A stretch of DNA of 10,450 nucleotides from positions 1 to 10,450 of the forward strand of contig JAJRWJ010000216.1 in NCBI GenBank assembly GCA_024276805.1, in the 5' to 3' direction. This stretch comes from Gammaproteobacteria bacterium. GTDB taxonomy: Bacteria; Pseudomonadota; Gammaproteobacteria; Methylococcales; Methylomonadaceae. This document shows positions 1 through 6,040 of this stretch, in pieces. The notes under the pieces were generated by a model. The model ran no database searches. It saw nothing but the letters and a program-made list of their open reading frames with translations, and was not told where the DNA came from. Each line of letters opens with the position of its first letter. Within the stretch, counting starts at the first letter, position 1. The translations under genes and the position numbers were made by a program.

Positions 1-599
1 CCTTTTGCCATACAACAGCTATGTTCAATTTTGCTGTCCAGCAGGGAAGAAAGTAACGCCAGATCCATTTCACAGACTTCTGTATTGCTATAAGCCAGAT
101 CATGAAAAACACAATTATAGGCATCAATCATTAAATTCTGCCCCGGCTCTCCTTTTATCGCCTGGGCTTCATAGCCCAATTCCTGCATGATCGCGACAAC
201 CATTTCTATTTTTTCATCGATTGGTTTGTTTTTCAGAGCTTCTTTTTTCGTTTCTGAAATTGAAACCCCCAGTTCCTTCAAGTATTCGACCAGTTTATCA
301 GAACCCAGTTTCTGTCTTATCAGCTTGATCAGCAGATCAGCAAAAAGACTGTAGTGTTTGGGGAAAAGATGATCGCCTTTATCTGTTAAAACAAAAGTAT
401 TGCCAGGGCGTCCACCCGTTTTTTTAGAAGCGGATTTACTGACATAACCGTCCCTTTCCAGAACTGTAATATGCTGATGAATCGCACTTTTTGAAATATC
501 CAGAAGCCTGGAAAACTGATCAACAGTCATCCCTTTTTTTTCCTTTACCAGAAAGTGCAGTATTTTTTGTTGTTTTTCACTCACGGCTATTTTTTCCAT
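1..599 (-). CDS. SufR-like (COG2345) winged-helix regulator, C-terminus cut off by window edge
   Basis: The reverse strand is open from an ATG at 599 to the window edge, giving 199 codons. A purine-rich GGGGGG ribosome site lies 4 to 5 bases upstream of the ATG. Residues about 10-70 form a winged helix-turn-helix (MTVDQFSRLLDISKSAIHQH, then a wing with TGGRPGNTFVLTDKG). The C-terminal part has cysteines at 163, 176, 195 and 196. The spacing C-x12-C, followed by a CCMAKG segment, resembles the ECMxxGG part of SufR-type regulators that bind an Fe-S cluster. The final conserved cysteine would lie outside the window. It is transcribed divergently from ncgABC-nirK, so it probably controls that operon and itself. 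In N. europaea the nirK operon is known to be repressed by NsrR, an Rrf2 protein; this regulator belongs to a different family. Sensing of NO, redox or iron is inference. Confidence 0.85.
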   Translation of the reverse strand, partial: MEKIAVSEKQQKILHFLVKEKKGMTVDQFSRLLDISKSAIHQHITVLERDGYVSKSASKKTGGRPGNTFVLTDKGDHLFPKHYSLFADLLIKLIRQKLGSDKLVEYLKELGVSISETKKEALKNKPIDEKIEMVVAIMQELGYEAQAIKGEPGQNLMIDAYNCVFHDLAYSNTEVCEMDLALLSSLLDSKIEHSCCMAK

Positions 600-677
600 A
601 CGGCCCCCCTGTCCTGATTCGGTTAATTATTGTGAGACCGGAAGTAACATGCCAGTCCAAGTTCCTACACGCCGGGT

Positions 678-685
678 AAAGCATA
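678..685. promoter_or_regulatory. AAAGCATA octamer, copy 1 (possible operator half-site)
   Basis: The octamer AAAGCATA occurs three times within 100 bases of the divergent intergenic region. This copy overlaps the possible -10 of the minus-strand regulator. Its role as an operator is inferred from position and repetition only. Confidence 0.35.
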
Positions 686-688
686 ACA
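680..688 (-). promoter_or_regulatory. Possible extended -10 promoter for the divergent regulator
   Basis: Read on the minus strand this is TGTTATGCT, an extended -10 (TGn followed by TATGCT), about 80 bases upstream of the regulator's ATG. No convincing -35 is seen. It coincides with one AAAGCATA octamer, which would fit autoregulation. Confidence 0.3.
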
Positions 689-737
689 TTTTTGCAGACG
701 GCACTGGATGTGACAACGAAGCGGGAAGAAAAGTTCA

Positions 738-771
738 TATGCTTTATACAGTTTATTCTTGACAAAGCATA
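738..771. promoter_or_regulatory. Inverted AAAGCATA repeat over the ncgA promoter (possible operator)
   Basis: TATGCTTT at 738-745 and AAAGCATA at 764-771 are perfect 8-base inverted arms separated by 18 bases. The right arm shares its first base with the end of the -35 box (759-764) of the ncgA promoter and runs into the spacer. A dimeric regulator bound here would block RNA polymerase. The likely binder is the adjacent winged-helix protein. The arrangement does not match the classical NsrR palindrome. Confidence 0.4.
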
Positions 772-787
772 CAAACGGACCTATCCT
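759..787 (+). promoter_or_regulatory. Sigma70 promoter of the ncgABC-nirK operon
   Basis: A perfect TTGACA -35 (759-764), a 17-base spacer and a TATCCT -10 (782-787) stand in front of ncgA. Transcription would start near 794, giving a leader of about 40 bases that contains the GGGGAG ribosome site at 820-825, 7 bases before the ncgA ATG. Confidence 0.7.
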
Positions 788-832
788 TGTCCCCGCAATA
801 CACATTCGAAACACTAGCAGGGGAGTAACTGG

Positions 833-1882
833 ATGAATTTGATTAAATCAGAAAGCAACACTGATCCAAGAAAGGCTTATGCCGTTGTCTTTTTTTTCAT
901 GATCTGTTTTGGGATGTCTTCAGCGGAAGCCAGACAGCACAAGTTTGAAATGACCATTGAAGAGGTAACGATCAAAGTTGCCCCCAAACTGGATTACAAG
1001 GTATTTGCTTTTAACGGTCAGGTGCCAGCACCACTTATCCATGTCAAACAAGGTGATGATGTAGAGGTTCTGGTAACCAATAACACTTCCACACCACACA
1101 CCATTCACTGGCATGGTCTTTATCAGACCAATAACTGGCGGAATGATGGCGTGCCGGGAATTACCCAGGAATCGATCGAAGCGGGTGACAGCTTTACCTA
1201 TCGCTGGAAAGCAGAAAAAACCGGCAGCCTCTGGTATCACTGCCATAGCAATGTCAATGAACACGTTGGAATTCGGGGGATGTGGGGGCCACTTATCATT
1301 GACCCAATAGAGCCTACTGAACTTGAAAAAACCGTGACCAAGGATGTGATCATGATGTTCAGCACCTGGGAATCAGCCAATGCGAATAAATTTGGCGAAG
1401 GTGGGACACCCGCCGACCTGGTTGATTATTTTTCCATTAACGGCCGTTCCTTTCCATCAACACAACCCATCCGCGTCAAAAAAGGGGATGTTGTCCGCTT
1501 TCGTCTCTATGGCGCCGGTGGCGCCATTCATTCCTTTCACCCCCATGGCCATGACATGCTGGTCACGCATAAGGATGGTCTGCCATTGGAACAGCCATAT
1601 GAAGTGGATACCTTACTCATTGGTCCCGGAGAACGTTATGACGCGATTGTGAAAATGAACAATCCAGGACGTTTTATCGCACACGACCATGTCGATACAC
1701 ATGTCACCAATGCCGGCAAGTTTTCGGGAGGAGCTATCACTGTCATCGAATATCAGGGTGTTCCTGTGGATGACTGGTATGCCTGGAAAAACAAAGTTTT
1801 TGACAGTGATTTCTTCTTCAGTGACGCGATGAAAAGCCCTATGGCATGCATAACCATCCCGGCTTCAAAGGCACTCCAATAA
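833..1882 (+). CDS. ncgA: Two-domain multicopper oxidase NcgA (blue copper oxidase), C-terminal tail apparently frameshifted
   Basis: A periplasmic two-domain multicopper oxidase of 349 codons as read. Residues 15-34 look like a signal peptide ending near SSAEA. Domain 1 carries HTIHWH (H92, H94), then YHCH (H136, C137, H138), H144 and M150, which supply type 1 copper and part of the type 2/3 cluster. Domain 2 carries FHPHGH (H236, H238) and HDH (H284, H286). It has Asp in place of the second-domain type 1 Cys, so the single type 1 site is in domain 1, as in the N. europaea enzyme. The first gene of the ncgABC-nirK operon, it is linked to nitrite/NO tolerance there. After codon 335 the frame looks shifted. 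In the -1 frame the sequence YGMHNHPGFKG and a basic tail continue to a stop at 1912-1914, resembling the tail I recall for the N. europaea protein. The start at 833 has a good ribosome site. Confidence 0.88.
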   Translation: MNLIKSESNTDPRKAYAVVFFFMICFGMSSAEARQHKFEMTIEEVTIKVAPKLDYKVFAFNGQVPAPLIHVKQGDDVEVLVTNNTSTPHTIHWHGLYQTNNWRNDGVPGITQESIEAGDSFTYRWKAEKTGSLWYHCHSNVNEHVGIRGMWGPLIIDPIEPTELEKTVTKDVIMMFSTWESANANKFGEGGTPADLVDYFSINGRSFPSTQPIRVKKGDVVRFRLYGAGGAIHSFHPHGHDMLVTHKDGLPLEQPYEVDTLLIGPGERYDAIVKMNNPGRFIAHDHVDTHVTNAGKFSGGAITVIEYQGVPVDDWYAWKNKVFDSDFFFSDAMKSPMACITIPASKALQ

Positions 1883-1915
1883 AACGGGAACGCCGCAGAA
1901 AAAAGGGTGAGTGAG

Positions 1916-2632
1916 ATGGCTAAGCATAATGATAGGAAAAAAATATCTTATCCTGGACTGGCTTTGTTTCTTGTCATCAGTGCCATCAACACAGCCACAG
2001 CTGATGGCACGGGGAAAGTAGTTTTCGAAGCACAATGCCAATCCTGTCATGACCTGACTGAAAAGGCGCCCGAGACCTTAAAGCAACTATGGGAAAGGAA
2101 AGGTCCGGATCTGTCATCGGCCGGTATTAAATATAAATCAGCCTGGCTAAATGAATGGTTACAGAACCCGACCAGAATCAGACCGGCAGGAATGTTTTAT
2201 GGCAATCATATTAAAACGGGGAAAAAGACTGATGTGGTGGATCCATCCGGTCTGGTCAACCATCCCCGGCTTTCCTCTGAACAGGCGTCTCAAGTTGTCG
2301 AAATGTTGATGACATTGAAACGGAATGAAAATCTGGTCACTTCAGGGGAATACAGACCCGGTTCAATCCCAATGATGCTGGGCGAGATGATGTTCGACAA
2401 ATTCAAAGGTTGCCTGGCCTGTCATCAAATCGAGCCCGGTTATGGAGGTCTCTCTGGACCGGAGATGTACACCGCCGCAAATCGGCTGCAAGAGGATTAC
2501 CTGATCAGCTTTATGCGCAACCCCCAGTCCTGGGAACCCAAAAGCATCATGCCGAATAAAAACCTGAAAGAAACTGATCTGCAAAAACTGGTGCATTACT
2601 TACGCGCTTTGAGCAAGGAGAAATTTCAATGA
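1916..2632 (+). CDS. ncgB: Dihaem cytochrome c NcgB
   Basis: A periplasmic c-type cytochrome of 238 residues. An N-terminal basic stretch and hydrophobic segment (about residues 10-28, ending TATA) form a signal peptide. Two haem-binding motifs are visible, C41-QS-C-H45 and C166-LA-C-H170. M212 in an IMPN context is a likely axial ligand for the second haem. The protein looks like two fused cytochrome c domains. I chose ATG 1916 because GGTGA at 1906-1910 sits 5 bases upstream; an in-frame GTG at 1907 would add three residues. The start lies directly after the probable original ncgA stop at 1912-1914, consistent with translational coupling. It is second in the ncgABC-nirK operon, where it is expected to carry electrons to or from NirK or NcgA; the exact partner is inference. 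Confidence 0.88.
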   Translation: MAKHNDRKKISYPGLALFLVISAINTATADGTGKVVFEAQCQSCHDLTEKAPETLKQLWERKGPDLSSAGIKYKSAWLNEWLQNPTRIRPAGMFYGNHIKTGKKTDVVDPSGLVNHPRLSSEQASQVVEMLMTLKRNENLVTSGEYRPGSIPMMLGEMMFDKFKGCLACHQIEPGYGGLSGPEMYTAANRLQEDYLISFMRNPQSWEPKSIMPNKNLKETDLQKLVHYLRALSKEKFQ

Positions 2633-2970
2633 ATCGTTCAATTATGTTTTGCGCCGCCTTGTTGCTGATTCCGGCAGCAGCGGCCAACGCGGAAACTGCA
2701 GCAGACAATTACCGGACTTATTGCGTTCAATGTCATGGACTGAAAGGTGATGGTAAAGGAATCAATGTCGCCGATATGTCTACCCAACCACGGGATCACA
2801 CGGATGCAAAAGAAATGTCGGCGCGAACCGACCAGGAGCTGTTCAAAGTCATCAAGGAGGGTGGGCAATCAATCAACAAATCTGTATTGATGCCACCGTG
2901 GAGTTCCATCCTGACCGATGAGGAAATTCAGGACCTGGTTAAACATCTGCACAAACTCTGTAAATGCTAA
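2629..2970 (+). CDS. ncgC: Monohaem cytochrome c NcgC
   Basis: A small class I-type cytochrome c of 113 residues. The signal peptide runs to about residue 21 (ANA then ET). One haem motif is present, C32-VQ-C-H36, with GLKGDGKG after it. M88 in LMPPW is the likely axial methionine. The start overlaps the ncgB stop as ATGA (2629-2632), with AAGGAG at 2615-2620, so the two are translationally coupled. Its probable role is periplasmic electron transfer in the nitrite/NO module. Oddly, it ends in HKLCKC, giving two extra cysteines at 111 and 113 that are not part of a haem motif. These could bind metal, pair as a disulphide or matter for attachment; this is unproven. Confidence 0.88.
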   Translation: MNRSIMFCAALLLIPAAAANAETAADNYRTYCVQCHGLKGDGKGINVADMSTQPRDHTDAKEMSARTDQELFKVIKEGGQSINKSVLMPPWSSILTDEEIQDLVKHLHKLCKC

Positions 2971-2996
2971 CTCCTGATTCAATTCGACATTCTTAA

Positions 2997-3145
2997 TTAG
3001 TTCCCGTCTATAAATGACGGGAACTAATCCGGCACACGGACGTGCCGGCAGAATCAATGACCCCAAGCCATTGATTATGAATAAAACAGCCCATCGCATT
3101 AGCTGTTTTATTGCTATAAACATCCCAGGGATGGATGTTTATAGC
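2997..3145 (+). repeat. Five-hairpin repeat cassette, copy 1
   Basis: The 364-base gap between ncgC and nirK holds no gene. It is filled by a repeat whose first copy is five back-to-back stem-loops. Hairpin 1: TTAGTTCCCGTC (2997-3008) with GACGGGAACTAA (3016-3027). Hairpin 2: CCGGCAC (3029-3035) with GTGCCGG (3042-3048). Hairpin 3: AATCAATG (3052-3059) with CATTGATT (3069-3076). Hairpin 4: AATAAAACAGC (3080-3090) with GCTGTTTTATT (3102-3112). Hairpin 5: GCTATAAACATCC (3113-3125) with GGATGTTTATAGC (3133-3145). All listed arms are perfect complements. No poly-U follows any stem closely, so these do not look like terminators. Confidence 0.9.
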
Positions 3146-3152
3146 CTCTAAC

Positions 3153-3298
3153 AAGTTCCCGTCAAAAATGTCGGGAACTAATCCGGCACAAGGACGTGCC
3201 GGCATAAGCAATGGCCCCAAGCCATTGATAATGAATAAAACAGCCCATCGCATTGGCTGTTTTATTGCTATAAACATCCCAGGGATGGGTGTTTATAG
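3153..3298 (+). repeat. Five-hairpin repeat cassette, copy 2 (tandem, period about 154 bases)
   Basis: A direct copy of the preceding cassette with the same five hairpins in the same order. AGTTCCCG 3154-3161 pairs with 3172-3179. CCGGCAC 3183-3189 pairs with GTGCCGG 3196-3202. CAATGGC 3209-3215 pairs with GCCATTG 3221-3227. AATAAAACAGCC 3234-3245 pairs with GGCTGTTTTATT 3255-3266. CTATAAACA 3268-3276 pairs with TGTTTATAG 3290-3298. Most differences from copy 1 keep or extend pairing: stem 4 gains a C-G pair, stem 3 gains a pair, and stem 5 has a G-U wobble. It ends 36 bases before the nirK start. Confidence 0.9.
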
Positions 3299-3334
3299 AC
3301 TCTTACTAATTACAAACAATTATAGAGGCTATTC

Positions 3335-4297
3335 ATGATCATTAAATTTTTATCAGACCCAATACCATCCAAAGTTATCGGCATGGTTATGGCGGCATTG
3401 TTTGTCGCAGAACCCATCGCCGCGAAAACGGTCAAAGTCACGATGAAGGCAAAGGAAAATACCGTCGTGATTGACAACAAAGGCACTGAATACCCGGCCT
3501 GGACCTATGATGGCACCATTCCCGGGCCTGTTGTCCGGGTAACTGAAGGTGATACAGTGGACTTCACCCTGATCAATCCTGACACCAACAAAGAAAGTCA
3601 TTCCATGGATTTTCATGCTGCGGTTGTTGATGTTTTGAAGGAATTCAGCGAGGTCAAGCCGGGAGAATCAAAACACTTCACTTTTGTCGCCAAACACCCC
3701 GGAGTCTTCATGTATCATTGCGGAGCGGCAACCATGGCACAACACATCGCTCGCGGCATGTACGGCATCATCATCGTCGATCCCAAGGAGGGGTTTAGCA
3801 AAGCTTATCCCAAGCCTGACCGGGAATATGTATTGATTCAGTCCCAATATTTTCCCAACGCCAAAGATAAAGATGCAATGATCGAAAATCGCGGCTGGAC
3901 AGGCTCACTGATCAATGGAAAAATCTTTCATTACGACCCGGTGCACGATGAGAATGCTTCGTTGACTTTACAGTCCAAACCCGGCGAAAGAGTACGAATC
4001 TTTTTTGTCAATGCCAACATCAACAACCCGGTGGCCTTTCACCCCATTGCAGGGATCTGGGATAAAGTCTATATCGGCGGTAATCCCAAAAATACCTTGT
4101 ATGGCATTCAAACCTACAACGTAGCCGTTGCTGAGGCAAGCACCTTTGATTTGGTTTCGCCTGCAGATCATCCGACTAACAACGCCATTGTCGATCATGC
4201 GATGGGGGCGGCATTACGTGGGGCAATTACAGTATTGATGAATATGCCAGATGCCGATCCTAAGCTGGGTAAGGGTAATAACATTTTAATCCGATAA
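3335..4297 (+). CDS. nirK: Copper-containing nitrite reductase NirK
   Basis: Periplasmic copper nitrite reductase, 320 residues, reducing nitrite to nitric oxide; normally a homotrimer. Residues 13-30 form a signal peptide ending PIAA. Two cupredoxin domains follow. Type 1 copper ligands are H89, C129, H137 and M142 (HSMDFH, YHCG, AQHIARGM). Type 2 ligands are H94, H128 and H288. The catalytic aspartate is D92 and the catalytic histidine is probably H236 (AFHPIAG). All key residues are present, so the enzyme should be active. There is no extra C-terminal cupredoxin or cytochrome domain. It is the last gene of the ncg operon but is separated from ncgC by the hairpin cassettes. The start has AGAGG about 6 bases upstream. 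A strong terminator follows at 4326-4367. Confidence 0.93.
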   Translation: MIIKFLSDPIPSKVIGMVMAALFVAEPIAAKTVKVTMKAKENTVVIDNKGTEYPAWTYDGTIPGPVVRVTEGDTVDFTLINPDTNKESHSMDFHAAVVDVLKEFSEVKPGESKHFTFVAKHPGVFMYHCGAATMAQHIARGMYGIIIVDPKEGFSKAYPKPDREYVLIQSQYFPNAKDKDAMIENRGWTGSLINGKIFHYDPVHDENASLTLQSKPGERVRIFFVNANINNPVAFHPIAGIWDKVYIGGNPKNTLYGIQTYNVAVAEASTFDLVSPADHPTNNAIVDHAMGAALRGAITVLMNMPDADPKLGKGNNILIR

Positions 4298-4325
4298 CTC
4301 AAGCCGTCATCCAGAAATAAAACCT

Positions 4326-4367
4326 TCGGCCCGTTGGAAAGGGTTTCCACGGGCCGATGCATTTTTT
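4326..4367 (+). terminator. Intrinsic terminator after nirK
   Basis: TCGGCCCGT (4326-4334) pairs with ACGGGCCGA (4349-4357). The stem continues as GGAAA (4336-4340) with TTTCC (4344-4348) after a single bulged T, with a GGG loop. A run of six T residues (4362-4367) follows closely. This is a classical rho-independent terminator 28 bases past the nirK stop. Confidence 0.9.
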
Positions 4368-4417
4368 ATTTGAAATCAAAGGGCAAAGGGGTCAAATCTG
4401 TTTATTAATTGATTAGC

Positions 4418-4548
4418 GTCCATAAACACCCATCCATGGGATGTTTATGGAAAGAGCATCCCTGTGCCGATTTGTAAATATTCAGAGTCCCTTGATTATG
4501 CCGGCATTTCCTGTGCCGGATGCATTCCCGCATTTATTAACGGGAACT
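4418..4548 (-). repeat. Hairpin cassette, copy 3, inverted and lacking the central hairpins
   Basis: Read on the minus strand this follows the order of copies 1 and 2. AGTTCCCG pairs with CGGGAA (4541-4548 and 4525-4530). CCGGCA pairs with TGCCGG (4514-4519 and 4501-4506), followed by GCATAATCAA. Then the last hairpin, CCATAAACA with TGTTTATGG (4442-4450 and 4420-4428), ends in GGAC. The sequence of hairpins 3 and 4 is replaced by unrelated DNA. The gap between nirK and the next gene (4298-4978) therefore holds a terminator, two repeat copies, a short CTCCCGGAGGG hairpin and a leader region, and no convincing gene. Confidence 0.75.
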
Positions 4549-4568
4549 ATTTTACACCCTCATCCAGG

Positions 4569-4589
4569 CCTTCTCCCGGAGGGCGAAGG
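4569..4589. repeat. CTCCCGGAGGG-type intergenic hairpin
   Basis: CCTTC and CCC (4569-4573, 4575-4577) pair with GGG and GAAGG (4581-4583, 4585-4589), with one mismatch and a GGA loop. It is preceded by ACCCTCATCCAGG. Similar CCTCATCC...CTCCCGGAGGG hairpins are dispersed in many proteobacterial genomes, so this is probably a separate REP-like element lying between cassette copies 3 and 4. Confidence 0.55.
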
Positions 4590-4616
4590 AAATAGCGAGA
4601 GGTCTCTGAATAGTTA

Positions 4617-4654
4617 CGCCGATTTAGTTCCCATCATTTATAGCCGGGAACTAA
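4617..4654 (-). repeat. Hairpin cassette, copy 4 (only the first hairpin), inverted
   Basis: On the minus strand TTAGTTCCC (4646-4654) pairs with GGGAACTAA (4624-4632) around a loop containing GCTATAAATGA. This closely matches hairpin 1 of copy 1 (loop TATAAAT), and it is followed by ATCGGCG where copies 1 and 2 have TCCGGC. It appears to be a 5' remnant of another cassette in the same orientation as copy 3. Confidence 0.7.
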
Positions 4655-4767
4655 TTATTACGATTCGCTCTCGCCCATGGAATTTGCGTATTGCTTCAAG
4701 CCCTGCCATCTTCTTCCGACATTCCAATTCACCAGCATTATTAATGAGATTATTATATTTAATTCTG

Positions 4768-4787
4768 CTGATTTTTAGTAAAATCAG
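4768..4787. other. AT-rich perfect hairpin upstream of the amine-oxidation operon
   Basis: CTGATTTT (4768-4775) and AAAATCAG (4780-4787) are perfect 8-base arms with a TAGT loop. No gene ends nearby, so it is more likely an operator or a leader element than a terminator. Its function is unknown. Confidence 0.35.
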
Positions 4788-4847
4788 GAAGTCGGTTGCG
4801 CTCGGCACATGCTACATCACCTGCCGGCCAAAACCCCGCTTATCATC

Positions 4848-4889
4848 ATTCAATCACCGCAGCAATACCATCCGCAGTGGTGATCGAAT
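4848..4889. other. Long inverted repeat in the leader of the amine-oxidation operon
   Basis: ATTCAATCACC (4848-4858) and GGTGATCGAAT (4879-4889) form an 11-base stem with one A-C mismatch and a 20-base loop, about 90 bases before the next start codon. It could be an operator or a leader hairpin. A weak promoter-like pair (TTGTAT 4921-4926, TATTTC 4945-4950, spacer 18) lies downstream. Confidence 0.3.
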
Positions 4890-4978
4890 GGAGGAAATCG
4901 AAGCCTGCTTTTCCGTAGGATTGTATCTGACTATTTCGCAACTGTATTTCTTGACCTAATTTATTTTGAGGAAAAAAC

Positions 4979-6037
4979 ATGGCATCTCATCGTGTCGGCT
5001 TTACCTACCTGTCCCAGGAAGATTTGCTGGATGCCGGATGTTTCGATTTACGCATGGCAATCGAAGTCGCCGAGAAAACCATGCTTGCGTTCGAGGATCA
5101 TCGCATCCTCTTCCCCGAAAAAATAGTACAAATTTTCGACCAGGTCAGCCAGGAGCGCATCAATTGTCTGCCGGCAACGCTGCTGGATGAAAAAATCTGC
5201 GGCACGAAATGGGTTTCCGTTTTCCCTCGCAATCCCAAACGCTACGACGTACAAAATTTATCGGCGGTTTTCATCCTGTCGGAAATCGAGAAAGGTTTCC
5301 CGGTTGCAGTGATGGAAGGTACCTTGGCATCGAACATGCGGGTAGCTGCGATAGGTGGCATTGCCGCCAAACATTTGGCACGAAAAGACAGTGCTAGCAT
5401 TGGCTTCATTGGCGCCGGCGAACAGGCCAAGATGCATTTGCTGGCCATGAAGGTGGTTCGCCCCAGCCTGAAGGAGTGCCGGGTGGCTGCCAAAACAGCA
5501 CAGGAAGAGGAACAATTCATCGACCAACTTTCGCCGCTGTTGCCGGACATGCACTTTATTCGAACCAATACTGTCGCGCGCGATGCCATGCAGGATGCTG
5601 ACATTCTGGTCACGGCGACCAGTGCCCAGGCGCCGTTACTAAAGGCCGAATGGATGAAGCCGGGGGCATTCTACAGTCATATTGGCGGCTGGGAGGATGA
5701 ATACGCCGTGGCGCAGCAATGCGACAAAATCGTTTGTGACGATTGGGATACCGTGACCCATCGCACCCAGACACTGAGTCGCATGTACGCTGAAGGGCTG
5801 TTGTCGCATAGCGATATTCATGCCGATCTGCACGAACTGGTCTCGAAGCATAAACCCGGGCGTGAATCCGATGCCGAGCGCATCTATTTCAATGCCGTCG
5901 GACTGGCCTACGTGGATGTCGCCCTGGCCCATACCATGTTCAAACGGGCAGAATCGGCGCACATAGGCCAGGAAATGACACTGCGGGAAACCATGGTCTT
6001 CGAACATCACAATATCATCAGCAAAATCAGGTTATAG
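4979..6037 (+). CDS. Ornithine cyclodeaminase / mu-crystallin family protein
   Basis: A cytoplasmic NAD(P)-binding protein of 352 residues in the OCD/mu-crystallin family, whose members act on imines or deaminate ornithine-type substrates. The N-terminal substrate half includes GTKWVSVFPRNP (K77) and MEGTLASNMRVAAIGG (R121). The Rossmann motif IGFIGAGEQA spans about 141-150. Where ornithine cyclodeaminase has its catalytic aspartate in a GGD segment, this protein reads IGGWEDE, so true ornithine cyclodeaminase activity is doubtful. It resembles the subgroup sometimes labelled tyramine oxidase subunit B. The start at 4979 has GAGGA 6 bases upstream. It leads an operon with three HcnABC-like subunits, the next start being only 3 bases after its stop. 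I infer a ketimine/imine reductase or accessory role for the amine oxidised by that complex. Confidence 0.82.
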   Translation: MASHRVGFTYLSQEDLLDAGCFDLRMAIEVAEKTMLAFEDHRILFPEKIVQIFDQVSQERINCLPATLLDEKICGTKWVSVFPRNPKRYDVQNLSAVFILSEIEKGFPVAVMEGTLASNMRVAAIGGIAAKHLARKDSASIGFIGAGEQAKMHLLAMKVVRPSLKECRVAAKTAQEEEQFIDQLSPLLPDMHFIRTNTVARDAMQDADILVTATSAQAPLLKAEWMKPGAFYSHIGGWEDEYAVAQQCDKIVCDDWDTVTHRTQTLSRMYAEGLLSHSDIHADLHELVSKHKPGRESDAERIYFNAVGLAYVDVALAHTMFKRAESAHIGQEMTLRETMVFEHHNIISKIRL

Positions 6038-6040
6038 ACC

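Noticed and set aside
738..771. NsrR-type operator in front of ncgA
   Set aside because: The arms and 18-base spacing do not fit the compact NsrR palindrome, and the adjacent regulator is not an Rrf2 protein.
2997..3298. CRISPR array
   Set aside because: There are only two long direct copies (period about 154) made of internal hairpins, with no short repeats and unique spacers and no cas genes.
3135..3338. Plus- and minus-strand open frames of 67 to 89 codons in the ncgC-nirK gap
   Set aside because: They repeat each other because they lie on the tandem cassette. Their peptides come from hairpin arms, and no start signals are seen.
4441..4959. A 172-codon plus-strand open frame between nirK and the OCD-like gene
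   Set aside because: Its first part is the inverted hairpin cassettes and the CTCCCGGAGGG element. It has no ribosome site, no recognisable domain and unusual composition. It is chance open frame across repeats.
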